A DNA stretch of 7,410 nt from Veillonellaceae bacterium (GTDB taxonomy: Bacteria > Bacillota_C > Negativicutes > Veillonellales > Veillonellaceae). Position numbers and translations under genes: made by a program. Positions 1 through 6,020 of this stretch are shown piece after piece. Location of the stretch: positions 1 through 7,410 of the forward strand of contig CADFKY010000047.1 of the NCBI GenBank assembly GCA_902834965.1, in the 5' to 3' direction. The notes beneath the pieces are model-generated. The model had not been told where the DNA came from. It saw nothing but the letters and a program-made list of their open reading frames with translations, and ran no database searches. Each line of letters opens with the position of its first letter. Position 1 is the first letter of the stretch.

Positions 1-474
1 ATACGGGTACCATTACCAAATTGTCCATTTACATTACAAATCTTATTTACTACCCTCGCAGGCATTGTACTGGGCAGTCGATTAGGAGCTGCTAGTGTTG
101 GCATTTATATTGTTTTAGGATTAATTGGGGTACCGATTTTTACATCTGGTGGTGGTCCTGGTTACATTTTACAACCTACCTTTGGTTATTTAATTGGCTT
201 TATGGTAGGTGCTTATGCAGTGGGCCGTATTGCAGAGTCTATGGAAACATTGTCCTTTAAACGATTATTAGCAGGATCTATATTAAATTTATTTATCGTG
301 TATGGCCTTGGGATGATTTATTTGTACTTCATTATGAATTTGTACTTAGGTAAACCAATTGGGGTGGAGGCCGTTATTATTACATGCTTCTTAATTCCCG
401 TAGGTCCAGACATCTTCCTTTGTGCTGTTGCTGCATCTCTTGGCAAACGAATTGTTAAAGAGTTACATCGATAA
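1..474 (+). CDS. bioY: Biotin ECF transporter S component BioY (5' truncated by window edge)
   Basis: BioY is the membrane-embedded, biotin-binding S component of energy-coupling factor transporters. The frame is open from base 1 and ends in TAA at 472-474, giving 157 visible residues; family members are usually about 180-200, so some 25-40 N-terminal residues lie outside the window. The family signature GGGPGYILQPTFGYLIGF is clear at visible residues 50-67. It is preceded by the conserved N-terminal stretch LPNCPFTLQ (5-13) and a glycine-rich helix (LAGIVLGSRLGA). Hydrophobic helices follow at about 92-116 and 120-145, and the protein ends in a short basic tail. The ATG at 202 lies inside the signature region and is not the start. 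No ATPase or T-component gene follows, so BioY either works alone or borrows a shared ECF module, as is common in Firmicutes. The family assignment is firm; the upstream context is unseen. Confidence 0.95.
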   Translation: MRVPLPNCPFTLQILFTTLAGIVLGSRLGAASVGIYIVLGLIGVPIFTSGGGPGYILQPTFGYLIGFMVGAYAVGRIAESMETLSFKRLLAGSILNLFIVYGLGMIYLYFIMNLYLGKPIGVEAVIITCFLIPVGPDIFLCAVAASLGKRIVKELHR

Positions 475-484
475 TATCGATAAT
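467..484. repeat. Perfect 9-base tandem duplication across the bioY stop codon
   Basis: The unit ATCGATAAT occurs twice back to back (467-475 and 476-484). The first copy contains the bioY TAA stop. It probably reflects replication slippage at the gene end. No function is apparent. Confidence 0.7.
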
Positions 485-532
485 ATAGTCCCTATATAAT
501 ACTATTATATGTTTGCTAAATATATGTTTATT

Positions 533-561
533 AAAACCGAGGCATTAGGCCTCGGTTTTTT
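533..561. terminator. Bidirectional Rho-independent terminator between bioY and the convergent operon
   Basis: A perfect 11-base-pair stem (AAAACCGAGGC at 533-543 with GCCTCGGTTTT at 549-559) closes a 5-base loop. On the + strand it runs into six T residues (556-561), ending bioY transcription 59 bases after its stop. On the - strand the stem ends in four T residues, so it can also stop the operon whose last gene ends at 614. The convergent arrangement fits a shared terminator. Confidence 0.92.
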
Positions 562-613
562 GTTTATATATTTATTTAAGCTTCTTTAAGGCTATCGATT
601 TAAGATTGTTTGT

Positions 614-1378
614 TTAAGGATATACATAACCTAAAATAGGTTCTGCTGATTTTATTTTTGTAATTTCTACGTATGGTTGTTGACGACCGTGGAAATCTCG
701 CGTAGATACTTTGCCTTCGATAGAAACCCATTGTTCATTAGCTAAGCTATCACCATCTGGTTTATAGGCGGTCATGCCAATCGGTGCCACGTCAGCAATG
801 CAGCAGGACATAGCCATACGAGAGATGGTAAACTCATTAGATTTTAGCGTGTTATCATCGCGGTTTACATAACCTGTCATATATACAGTGTAGTCTTTGT
901 ATTGGTCTACATTAGATCCAACCTTTACGATGGTTTGATAGAAATTATCTGAATTTAACACGATTTCTTTTTTGTCTTTAGAAATGCCAGGCTCTTTGCT
1001 TTCACTATTAACTGTAATAACCTCGCCGATGGCATCATTTGTAAAGTCAAAGTTGTTTGTATCATCATTGATTCGTGCTGCACCTTGAACACCTGTTGTA
1101 GGTACAAGGACAGGGGGAACGATGAGTAAAACTACGGGAATAATGATAGGCACGATAGAGCGCCAGTTGTGTTTATAATAGCGCGATGGAGCCCAAATAA
1201 CCGTAGCCAATCCGCCTAGTATGAGAGCTACACTGCTAATACCTAGCAGTAGTTCATATCGTGGTGCGATATAGTTCAAATAACGACCGGTTACGATTAG
1301 GTATACACAGCAGATACCTAAGGTGAGGTAAAGTAAGCCTTTCACAATGGAAAAGCGATCTTTCAGCCCTAATTTCAT
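614..1378 (-). CDS. YcgQ/TIGR03943-family membrane protein, permease partner
   Basis: This 254-residue protein resembles the TIGR03943/UPF0703 family (Bacillus YcgQ), whose members are typically encoded beside a UPF0718 permease, as here. The N-terminal third has three hydrophobic helices (about 14-32, 42-63 and 74-94). A polar linker follows (about 97-140), then a soluble C-terminal domain. That domain contains the family motif SRMAMSCCIADVAPIG (186-201), with adjacent Cys192-Cys193 and Asp196 as likely metal or thiol ligands, and a pattern of strands (YTVYMTGYV, WVSIEGKV, PYVEITKI) that suggests an OB-like fold. The start is set at the ATG at 1376-1378 because AAAGGAG lies 8 bases upstream. 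An ATG 24 bases earlier would place that ribosome site inside the gene. It is the last gene of the operon, 52 bases after the permease fusion. The biochemical role of the family is unknown to me; a subunit of the permease is the likely reading. Confidence 0.85.
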   Translation of the reverse strand: MKLGLKDRFSIVKGLLYLTLGICCVYLIVTGRYLNYIAPRYELLLGISSVALILGGLATVIWAPSRYYKHNWRSIVPIIIPVVLLIVPPVLVPTTGVQGAARINDDTNNFDFTNDAIGEVITVNSESKEPGISKDKKEIVLNSDNFYQTIVKVGSNVDQYKDYTVYMTGYVNRDDNTLKSNEFTISRMAMSCCIADVAPIGMTAYKPDGDSLANEQWVSIEGKVSTRDFHGRQQPYVEITKIKSAEPILGYVYP

Positions 1379-1386
1379 AGAATCAT

Positions 1387-1393
1387 CTCCTTT
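1387..1393 (-). promoter_or_regulatory. Ribosome binding site that fixes the YcgQ-family gene start
   Basis: On the - strand AAAGGAG sits 8 bases before the ATG at 1378. It overlaps the coding region of the longer reading frame that would begin at 1402, so the shorter 254-residue product is preferred. Confidence 0.8.
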
Positions 1394-1430
1394 TATATTC
1401 ATGAAGAACTGAAATAGTAATGACTAAACA

Positions 1431-2966
1431 TTAGCTTAAAAAGAATTGAAAACCTAATGCTGCTAAATAGGATATAACAACAATTGTTAAGCCTAGACGA
1501 AGAATAAATGATGTAGGCATATATTGTTTTAAAATATATACATTTTTAATATCGAGCATAGGTCCTAAGATAAGGAAACCCATGACTGAGCTCATAGGGA
1601 ACAGGGTGCTCAAGGATTTGCCTATAATAGCATCTGATGTAGAGCATACAGAGAAGAAGAACGCCAATATTAGCAGAATTGGGATGGCCCACACGTCAGG
1701 TAATGTGATGCCGGCATTGATGAGCCAAGGCTTTCCATACACTTGAACTACGGATAGTACACAAGCTGCAATAGAGAAATAGAATAAGAGCTGGGAGAAC
1801 TCTTTTTCCATATGAATGAGTAACTTTCTTTTATTGATATGTTTACTTTTCGATGCTTCTAAGACGATTTCTTCATAACTTAGGTTCTGTGCCGTTTTAG
1901 CTTTCATCATAGACGTAGATGGTGGTATAAAACGGAATGATAAGGCCACCAATAAAGCTACGCCAAGGCCAAGTACGATACGCCATACAGAAATCATTGG
2001 ATTATCTGGAAAGGCATACCAGGTGGATAGAATGGTAATAGGATTGATGATTGGGCTGGCGAGCATAAATAGGAGGGCCACAGATAATGGTACACCTCTA
2101 TCTGTAAGTGCTTTAAATAATGGAATAATAGCACAGTCGCAAACTGGTAAGGCTGAGCCACTAACCATGGCGGCACCATAGCTCTTCCAAGAGTGATCTC
2201 CTAATAGTTTTAGCAGTATTCTTTGTGGAACGAAATAGCGAATGACTGTTGAACCAATGGTTCCTAATAATAGGAACGGGATAGCCTCGATAATGAGCCC
2301 TGTAATGATGGCAAAGCATTGGTGGATGGAGTAAGGAATATCATGACGGAATGCAGTGACTAATAGTATGTAGGCTGTAATGCCGATAACTAATAGATTT
2401 GGTATGAGACCCCACGTAGAATTGCGGCATAATTCTGCTACCTTTTCTGGCGCAGGCGCTGTTACAATCTTGGCGTCACTGTTATAGGTCCGTAATAAGG
2501 CGTGATGTGTATCGGTTTCTGTGATGATACAATCGGCACTATATAATTGGCTTGTTACATCATTACCTAAACCAGGCAAAATGGATGCGACGAATTGGTC
2601 TGTACAAAGATATAATACCTTTTCGATTTGTAATAGATGGCGTAGCTTATCACTATATAGCAAGGCTTCTAGTTGGTGAAAGCTGATCATACCGTTCCAT
2701 TCAATCCATATTTCTTTAGGCTTTACCTTGTCGACATAGCTTGCGATTTCATCAGCTATAGAACTATATGTATCAGGTTCATTAGGTGTAATTGCACTAA
2801 GCTTATCAGGATTGAGTTGTAATCCTTCTTTGATGAGCGATACAGCACCTTCTTCGGCGCTGATACATGCCGTGCCGCCCAGCTTTTTACGATGTTGTAG
2901 TTGTTCATTTATGAAAGTACTTTTACCAGAACCGATGAATCCGGTAACGATATAAACAGGTATCAT
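1431..2966 (-). CDS. Fusion of a CobW/G3E-like GTPase domain with a UPF0718 (ArsP-type) permease
   Basis: This is a 511-residue two-part protein. Residues 1-175 resemble a G3E/COG0523 P-loop GTPase: Walker A GFIGSGKST at 9-17 is intact and IEWNG at 88-92 matches the family's ExxG box. The CxCC metal motif is absent; NEPD stands near the equivalent place. The NKxD guanine motif is replaced by something like TETD (149-152). Residues 186-511 form a permease of the UPF0718/COG0701 family, with about eight or nine membrane helices in two halves joined by a charged cytoplasmic loop (about 347-390). Its hallmarks are LPVCDCAIIPL (273-283), LASPIINP (302-309), CSTSDAIIGKS (441-451) and LGPMLDIKN (467-475). 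Relatives include the organoarsenical exporter ArsP and Bacillus YcgR; the substrate here is unknown. The ATG at 2966 overlaps the upstream stop as ATGA, implying coupled translation. A GTG nine bases earlier is a weaker candidate. The fusion architecture is unusual. Confidence 0.88.
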   Translation of the reverse strand: MIPVYIVTGFIGSGKSTFINEQLQHRKKLGGTACISAEEGAVSLIKEGLQLNPDKLSAITPNEPDTYSSIADEIASYVDKVKPKEIWIEWNGMISFHQLEALLYSDKLRHLLQIEKVLYLCTDQFVASILPGLGNDVTSQLYSADCIITETDTHHALLRTYNSDAKIVTAPAPEKVAELCRNSTWGLIPNLLVIGITAYILLVTAFRHDIPYSIHQCFAIITGLIIEAIPFLLLGTIGSTVIRYFVPQRILLKLLGDHSWKSYGAAMVSGSALPVCDCAIIPLFKALTDRGVPLSVALLFMLASPIINPITILSTWYAFPDNPMISVWRIVLGLGVALLVALSFRFIPPSTSMMKAKTAQNLSYEEIVLEASKSKHINKRKLLIHMEKEFSQLLFYFSIAACVLSVVQVYGKPWLINAGITLPDVWAIPILLILAFFFSVCSTSDAIIGKSLSTLFPMSSVMGFLILGPMLDIKNVYILKQYMPTSFILRLGLTIVVISYLAALGFQFFLS

Positions 2967-3832
2967 GATTGACACACTTCGTTATGTACCATTGGCACAT
3001 TAAAATCTGTACCAATAACAACTAAGCTATAGTCCGTGGACTCACTAGGGGATAGGGAACAGTAATGGGTACCGTATTGCAACTCATGAGGTCCTTCGAC
3101 GGTCGGTACAATCCCTTTAGCACGGAGTACGGTATCTGGCATACCTTCTAAGATAGTTTTCCACTGTAATAGAGTGAGTGTACGCAAGTCTTTGAATGTA
3201 TGGCTCATAAATAGATGCTCATCATGTAAGGAATTGTCATCATGACAATGATAGAGACGTTTGATATAGTCTCGTAACGCAATGGTGCTCCATGCTTCTT
3301 CATGAATTGGAGTATTTGGTGCTAACTCGTGAATCATACGTTTTGTAATGCTTGTTTGTTGGATATCTTCGGTATGACTTAAGAAGATGGCATCACTATT
3401 TGTGATTTGATCCTTAAAGAAGAGACCAAAGTTTTTGATAAACATAGGTGCTTGCATGGCATCTACGGTGGTTACCGATGCATGAACATAGGCGGATTTT
3501 GCAATCTCTTCATCCTCGCATGTATGGATGATTTCGCTTAATTTGCTGACTCCTGATGGTTCAATATAGATGGTATCTACATCGTAATTTTGCAGAATGT
3601 CGAGCAGTGCTTGTTGGAAATTTCCTTGTAAGCTACAGCAAATACAGCCAGATGTAACTTCACGAATGGTAGCCCCTGTTTTTGCAAGATTTGCTGCATC
3701 GAGGCTGGTTTCACCAAAATCATTTTCTATAATTAAAATTTTATCTGTAGATTTATGTTCTTTTAGTATGTGTTGTAAAAATGTTGTTTTTCCAGACCCT
3801 AGAAATCCGGATATGATAACAATAGGGATCAT
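2963..3832 (-). CDS. CobW/COG0523-family G3E GTPase, putative metallochaperone
   Basis: This 289-residue protein belongs to the CobW/COG0523 branch of G3E GTPases, cytoplasmic proteins that use GTP to deliver or insert metals such as Zn, Co or Fe. Walker A GFLGSGKTT is at 9-17, the switch region ENDFGE at 36-41, the metal-binding CICC at 63-66 and the ExSG box IEPSG at 90-94. The guanine motif normally written NKxD reads SHTED (152-156), which may weaken base specificity. A His/Asp/Cys cluster (HCHDDNSLHDEH, 195-206) separates the GTPase from the C-terminal CobW domain (about 207-289), which has the typical VLRAKGIV segment at 235-242. The length is somewhat below the usual 300-400 residues. 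The start at 3832 is chosen for its AGGAGGT ribosome site; a longer frame from 3892 would translate the promoter. It is the first gene of the operon and overlaps the permease fusion by four bases. The metal is not determined. Confidence 0.92.
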   Translation of the reverse strand: MIPIVIISGFLGSGKTTFLQHILKEHKSTDKILIIENDFGETSLDAANLAKTGATIREVTSGCICCSLQGNFQQALLDILQNYDVDTIYIEPSGVSKLSEIIHTCEDEEIAKSAYVHASVTTVDAMQAPMFIKNFGLFFKDQITNSDAIFLSHTEDIQQTSITKRMIHELAPNTPIHEEAWSTIALRDYIKRLYHCHDDNSLHDEHLFMSHTFKDLRTLTLLQWKTILEGMPDTVLRAKGIVPTVEGPHELQYGTHYCSLSPSESTDYSLVVIGTDFNVPMVHNEVCQS

Positions 3833-3836
3833 ACGT

Positions 3837-3843
3837 ACCTCCT
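3837..3843 (-). promoter_or_regulatory. Strong ribosome binding site of the CobW-family gene
   Basis: On the - strand AGGAGGT lies four bases before the ATG at 3832. It sets the start of the operon's first protein and excludes the 20-residue longer version. Confidence 0.88.
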
Positions 3844-3853
3844 GAGTAATGTA

Positions 3854-3901
3854 AACACAGTATACACCTATAGGATAACACAGAAAATACACCCTAGGGT
3901 A
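3854..3901. repeat. Two imperfect tandem copies of a 23-25 base unit in the operon promoter (operator candidate)
   Basis: Read on the + strand, copy 1 (3854-3876) and copy 2 (3877-3901) share AACACAG, then ATACACC, then TA and GG, with 1 or 3 bases between the first two blocks. Each copy holds an 8-base self-complementary core: CCTATAGG at 3867-3874 and CCCTAGGG at 3892-3899. The second core extends into the near-palindrome 3887-3904, with one mismatched pair. The cores are 25 bases apart and lie over the predicted promoter, so two bound repressor dimers would block it. The identity of the regulator is not known; metal-responsive repressors are an inference from the operon content. Confidence 0.55.
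3859..3887 (-). promoter_or_regulatory. Candidate promoter of the GTPase-permease operon
   Basis: On the - strand TATACT (3859-3864) is a good -10 box. At 17 bases upstream is TTTTCT (3882-3887), a poor -35 with three of six consensus bases. Transcription would start near 3851, leaving a leader of about 20 bases that includes the ribosome site. A second possibility is the extended -10 TGTTATCCT (3872-3880). Either promoter lies inside the tandem repeat. Confidence 0.45.
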
Positions 3902-3904
3902 TAT

Positions 3905-4100
3905 GCATAGTTATGAAAGTACTATTTTTCTTAAAATTCTCATTAAATATATTGGTTATATACCTTATATGAGTATAGTGACAGATGTATTTAATATTCA
4001 TAATTGATTGTGAAAAGTGTTGTATATATTGATTTACGTATATATGAAGAGATACTCCTCTATGAATAAATATTAATTTCAAATTTTGGGAGAAGAATAT
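3905..4100. other. AT-rich non-coding stretch upstream of the operon
   Basis: These roughly 200 bases are strongly AT-rich and lie between the operon promoter and the pepD terminator. A 62-codon frame (3894-4082, - strand) has no ribosome site, recognisable domain or protein-like composition. I see no tRNA, riboswitch fold or mobile-element end. Confidence 0.6.
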
Positions 4101-4163
4101 AAAAAAATCCCTCCTATAGAAGACTCAGTCGAGGGAGAGTTGACTGAACTCCTTATAGGAGGG
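4101..4163 (-). terminator. Long two-tier Rho-independent terminator downstream of pepD
   Basis: A perfect 10-base-pair outer stem (CCCTCCTATA at 4109-4118 with TATAGGAGGG at 4154-4163) encloses a 6-base unpaired patch on each side. Inside that is a second stem (TCAGTC 4125-4130 with GACTGA 4142-4147) and an 11-base loop. On the - strand the outer stem is followed by A and seven T residues (4101-4107), the layout of an intrinsic terminator for pepD, whose stop is about 95 bases upstream. The + strand has no T-run, so it acts one way. The loop contains CTCCCTC (- strand), which could also pair with the 3' GAGGGA, giving an alternative shorter stem before the T-run. Confidence 0.85.
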
Positions 4164-4258
4164 TGAGAAGAGAATTCGTTATATAAATCTCTAATTAGAT
4201 TACCTTTAGTATATCAAATTATACATAAAGTATATAGTCATTATTTACTGTTTTATGT

Positions 4259-5707
4259 TTATTGTAACTTAGCTAATAAAGCTTTTAGATATACATATAC
4301 ATTTTCAACAGATGGTAAATGAACGCGTTCCATTGGTGTATGTGGGCTTACGATAGTAGGACCAAAGCTGATCATTTGTGTATTTGGTAGTACACCTTTT
4401 AACAAGCCACATTCAAGACCGGCATGAATAGCATTGACATTAGCTGGTGTATCAAACATTTCGTTATGTAAGGAAATAGCTTGCTCTTCAAGTTTTGATC
4501 CTTTGTCATATTCCCATGCTGGATAGCCACCAGTGCGTTCTGCAGATACGCCAAGTGTTTTTGCAAGAAGAAGCATTTTCTTTGCTAAGAATTCAAGGCT
4601 GTTACTGTTAGAACTACGAATAGAGATGAGTACTTCAATAGTATGTTCATTTTCGCGTACGATTGCGATGTTGTCAGAAGTTTCTACAAGATTTGGGATA
4701 GATTTGCTTACAGAATGAACACCATCTTGTGCAAGATAGATGTAAGTAATGAGGGCTTCTGTTGTATCATCCGCATAGACTACATCAGGTGTTGCGACAT
4801 CTTCTACGACAAATTTAAGACCTGGATCTTGGATACCATACTCATGGAGATATTGTTTCTCTTGATATTCAATTAAAGTTTTGATGGCTTCTACATCTTC
4901 AGCGCGTACGGATAATGTAGCTACTGCTTTAGAAGGAATGGCATTATGTTTTACACCGCCTTCAAAGGATGCTAAGCATACAGGATATTGTTGTTGAATG
5001 TCATAGAGTACGCGTGTTAATACTTGGTTAGCATTAGCACGTTGTTCGCAGATTTCGATACCAGAGTGACCGCCTTTAAGGCCTGTTACGGTAAGGGATA
5101 AGCCTGCATCATAACCAGGTTGGTTATTTTCTCGCAATAAAGGAATATTTACGTGAACGTGGCAACCACCAGCACAGCTAACAGTAAAATCGTGTTCTAC
5201 TTCTGTATCGAGGTTGAGTAAGTAATCACCACTTACTTGGCCTTCTTTAATAGCGAAAGCGCCATCCATACCAGTTTCTTCATTAGTAGTGAACAATAAT
5301 TGCATAGGGCCGTGTTGTTGGCTATCATCCTCAAGGATAGCAAGCATCATCGCGCCACCCATACCGTTATCCGCACCTAATGTAGTGTGGTCTGCATGCA
5401 TCCATTCGCCTTCGATGATGTTGGCAATTGGGTCTTTAGTGAAGTCATGGTTAGAGTCGTGATCACGAACACATACCATGTCGATATGACCTTGTAGGAT
5501 AATAGAAGGTCTATTTTCATAACCTGGGGATGCAGGTTTTTTGATGACTACATTATATTGGTCGTCTTGATGAACCTCTAAACCTAAGTTTTTAGCGAAG
5601 TTTACGATATAGTCGCTAATGCCTTTTTCGTTGCCAGATTCACGAGGAATTTGGCTCATTTCTTTAAATATTTCTAATACGCGTTTTGCTTGAACGATTG
5701 ATTCCAT
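4259..5707 (-). CDS. pepD: Aminoacyl-histidine dipeptidase (M20C, PepD/carnosinase-like)
   Basis: PepD is a cytoplasmic two-zinc metallopeptidase that cleaves dipeptides, classically those with a C-terminal histidine, as well as other Xaa-Yaa dipeptides, feeding amino-acid pools. The 482-residue length matches the family (about 480-490). The M20 metal and catalytic residues are in order: His74 and Asp76 in QGHIDMV, the bridging Asp113 in LGADNGMG, Glu143-Glu144 in TTNEETG (general base and ligand), Asp167 in LNLDTE, and His456 in VSPHTPMER. The lid/dimerisation domain lies between, at about 190-390, with the conserved GLKGGHSG segment. The ATG at 5707 is chosen because AAAGGA lies 6 bases upstream; the ATG at 5722 lacks such a site and contains that box within its reading frame. 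It is a single-gene unit, divergent from pncB, ended by the long hairpin at 4101-4163. No key residue is missing. The functional call is firm, but exact dipeptide preference is not. Confidence 0.96.
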   Translation of the reverse strand: MESIVQAKRVLEIFKEMSQIPRESGNEKGISDYIVNFAKNLGLEVHQDDQYNVVIKKPASPGYENRPSIILQGHIDMVCVRDHDSNHDFTKDPIANIIEGEWMHADHTTLGADNGMGGAMMLAILEDDSQQHGPMQLLFTTNEETGMDGAFAIKEGQVSGDYLLNLDTEVEHDFTVSCAGGCHVHVNIPLLRENNQPGYDAGLSLTVTGLKGGHSGIEICEQRANANQVLTRVLYDIQQQYPVCLASFEGGVKHNAIPSKAVATLSVRAEDVEAIKTLIEYQEKQYLHEYGIQDPGLKFVVEDVATPDVVYADDTTEALITYIYLAQDGVHSVSKSIPNLVETSDNIAIVRENEHTIEVLISIRSSNSNSLEFLAKKMLLLAKTLGVSAERTGGYPAWEYDKGSKLEEQAISLHNEMFDTPANVNAIHAGLECGLLKGVLPNTQMISFGPTIVSPHTPMERVHLPSVENVYVYLKALLAKLQ

Positions 5708-5713
5708 AATGGT

Positions 5714-5719
5714 TCCTTT
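5714..5719 (-). promoter_or_regulatory. Ribosome binding site that fixes the pepD start
   Basis: AAAGGA on the - strand lies 6 bases before the ATG at 5707. The alternative ATG at 5722 has only AT-rich sequence upstream. Confidence 0.8.
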
Positions 5720-5778
5720 CATTCTGATGTAAATAATAGATATATATATTGGTTGATTACACTGAATACGTAGTAATT

Positions 5779-5806
5779 TTATTAGTATACGAATTAATAC
5801 TAATAA
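5779..5806. repeat. Perfect 10-base inverted repeat (operator candidate) upstream of pepD
   Basis: TTATTAGTAT (5779-5788) and ATACTAATAA (5797-5806) are exact reverse complements separated by 8 bases. There is no GC content to speak of and no T-run, so it is a poor terminator. Its place about 70-100 bases upstream of the pepD start makes a protein-binding site plausible. The regulator is unknown. Confidence 0.5.
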
Positions 5807-5906
5807 TTGTATTTGTTTCAGTGATAACTTTCATCGACATATATATGGAATATATAAATAATTAGTATATATATAGTTATATCACAAGAATGATTATTAG
5901 GATAGT

Positions 5907-5920
5907 TAATGCAAGCATTA
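5907..5920. repeat. Small palindrome upstream of the pncB promoter
   Basis: TAATGC and GCATTA flank two A residues, forming a 14-base inverted repeat that ends 36 bases before the predicted pncB -10 box. It could be an operator, but palindromes of this size do arise by chance in AT-rich DNA. Confidence 0.35.
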
Positions 5921-5956
5921 GCACATGTAGAGACTAGCTATATAGGAATAATAATG

Positions 5957-5962
5957 TATAAT
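5957..5962 (+). promoter_or_regulatory. Candidate -10 box of the pncB promoter
   Basis: A consensus TATAAT lies 58 bases before the pncB ATG, which would give a leader of about 50 bases. No good -35 hexamer is visible at 16-18 bases upstream, so an activator or a weak promoter is possible. Confidence 0.45.
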
Positions 5963-6020
5963 GAGGTTATACGATTAACGATTTTACAAATCCATTAGAT
6001 TTTAGAAGGTTGGTGAACCG

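Larger units (their letters stand above)
5708..6020. other. Divergent pepD-pncB intergenic region
   Basis: This AT-rich spacer of about 313 bases should hold both promoters. It contains two inverted repeats and a good -10 box facing pncB, listed separately. The pepD promoter is not clear: TATTAT near 5740 and TATACT inside the inverted repeat are possible -10 boxes on the - strand, neither with a convincing -35. I see no small gene or structured RNA. Confidence 0.6.

Noticed and set aside
1..474. bioY starting at the internal ATG 202
   Set aside because: The family signature and N-terminal conserved segment lie upstream of it in the same open frame, so the gene begins outside the window.
2964..2975. 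GTG start at 2975 for the permease fusion
   Set aside because: It would add only three residues; the ATG at 2966 gives the usual ATGA overlap and a beginning that matches the paralogous GTPase.
3597..3845. 82-codon frame on the + strand
   Set aside because: It is the antisense shadow of the CobW-family gene and covers its Walker A and CICC codons.
3833..3892. Upstream extension of the CobW-family gene to an ATG at 3892 (20 extra residues)
   Set aside because: The extension covers the promoter candidate and the strong AGGAGGT site, lacks its own ribosome site, and the G3E family starts a few residues before Walker A, as the 3832 start does.
3894..4082. 62-codon frame on the - strand
   Set aside because: It is low-complexity, rich in Ile, Tyr and His as expected from translated AT-rich DNA, has no ribosome site, and overlaps the operator candidate.
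3833..4100. Metal- or cobalamin-sensing riboswitch upstream of the operon
   Set aside because: The predicted leader is only about 20 bases and no conserved B12-box or cation-riboswitch core is recognisable in the AT-rich region.
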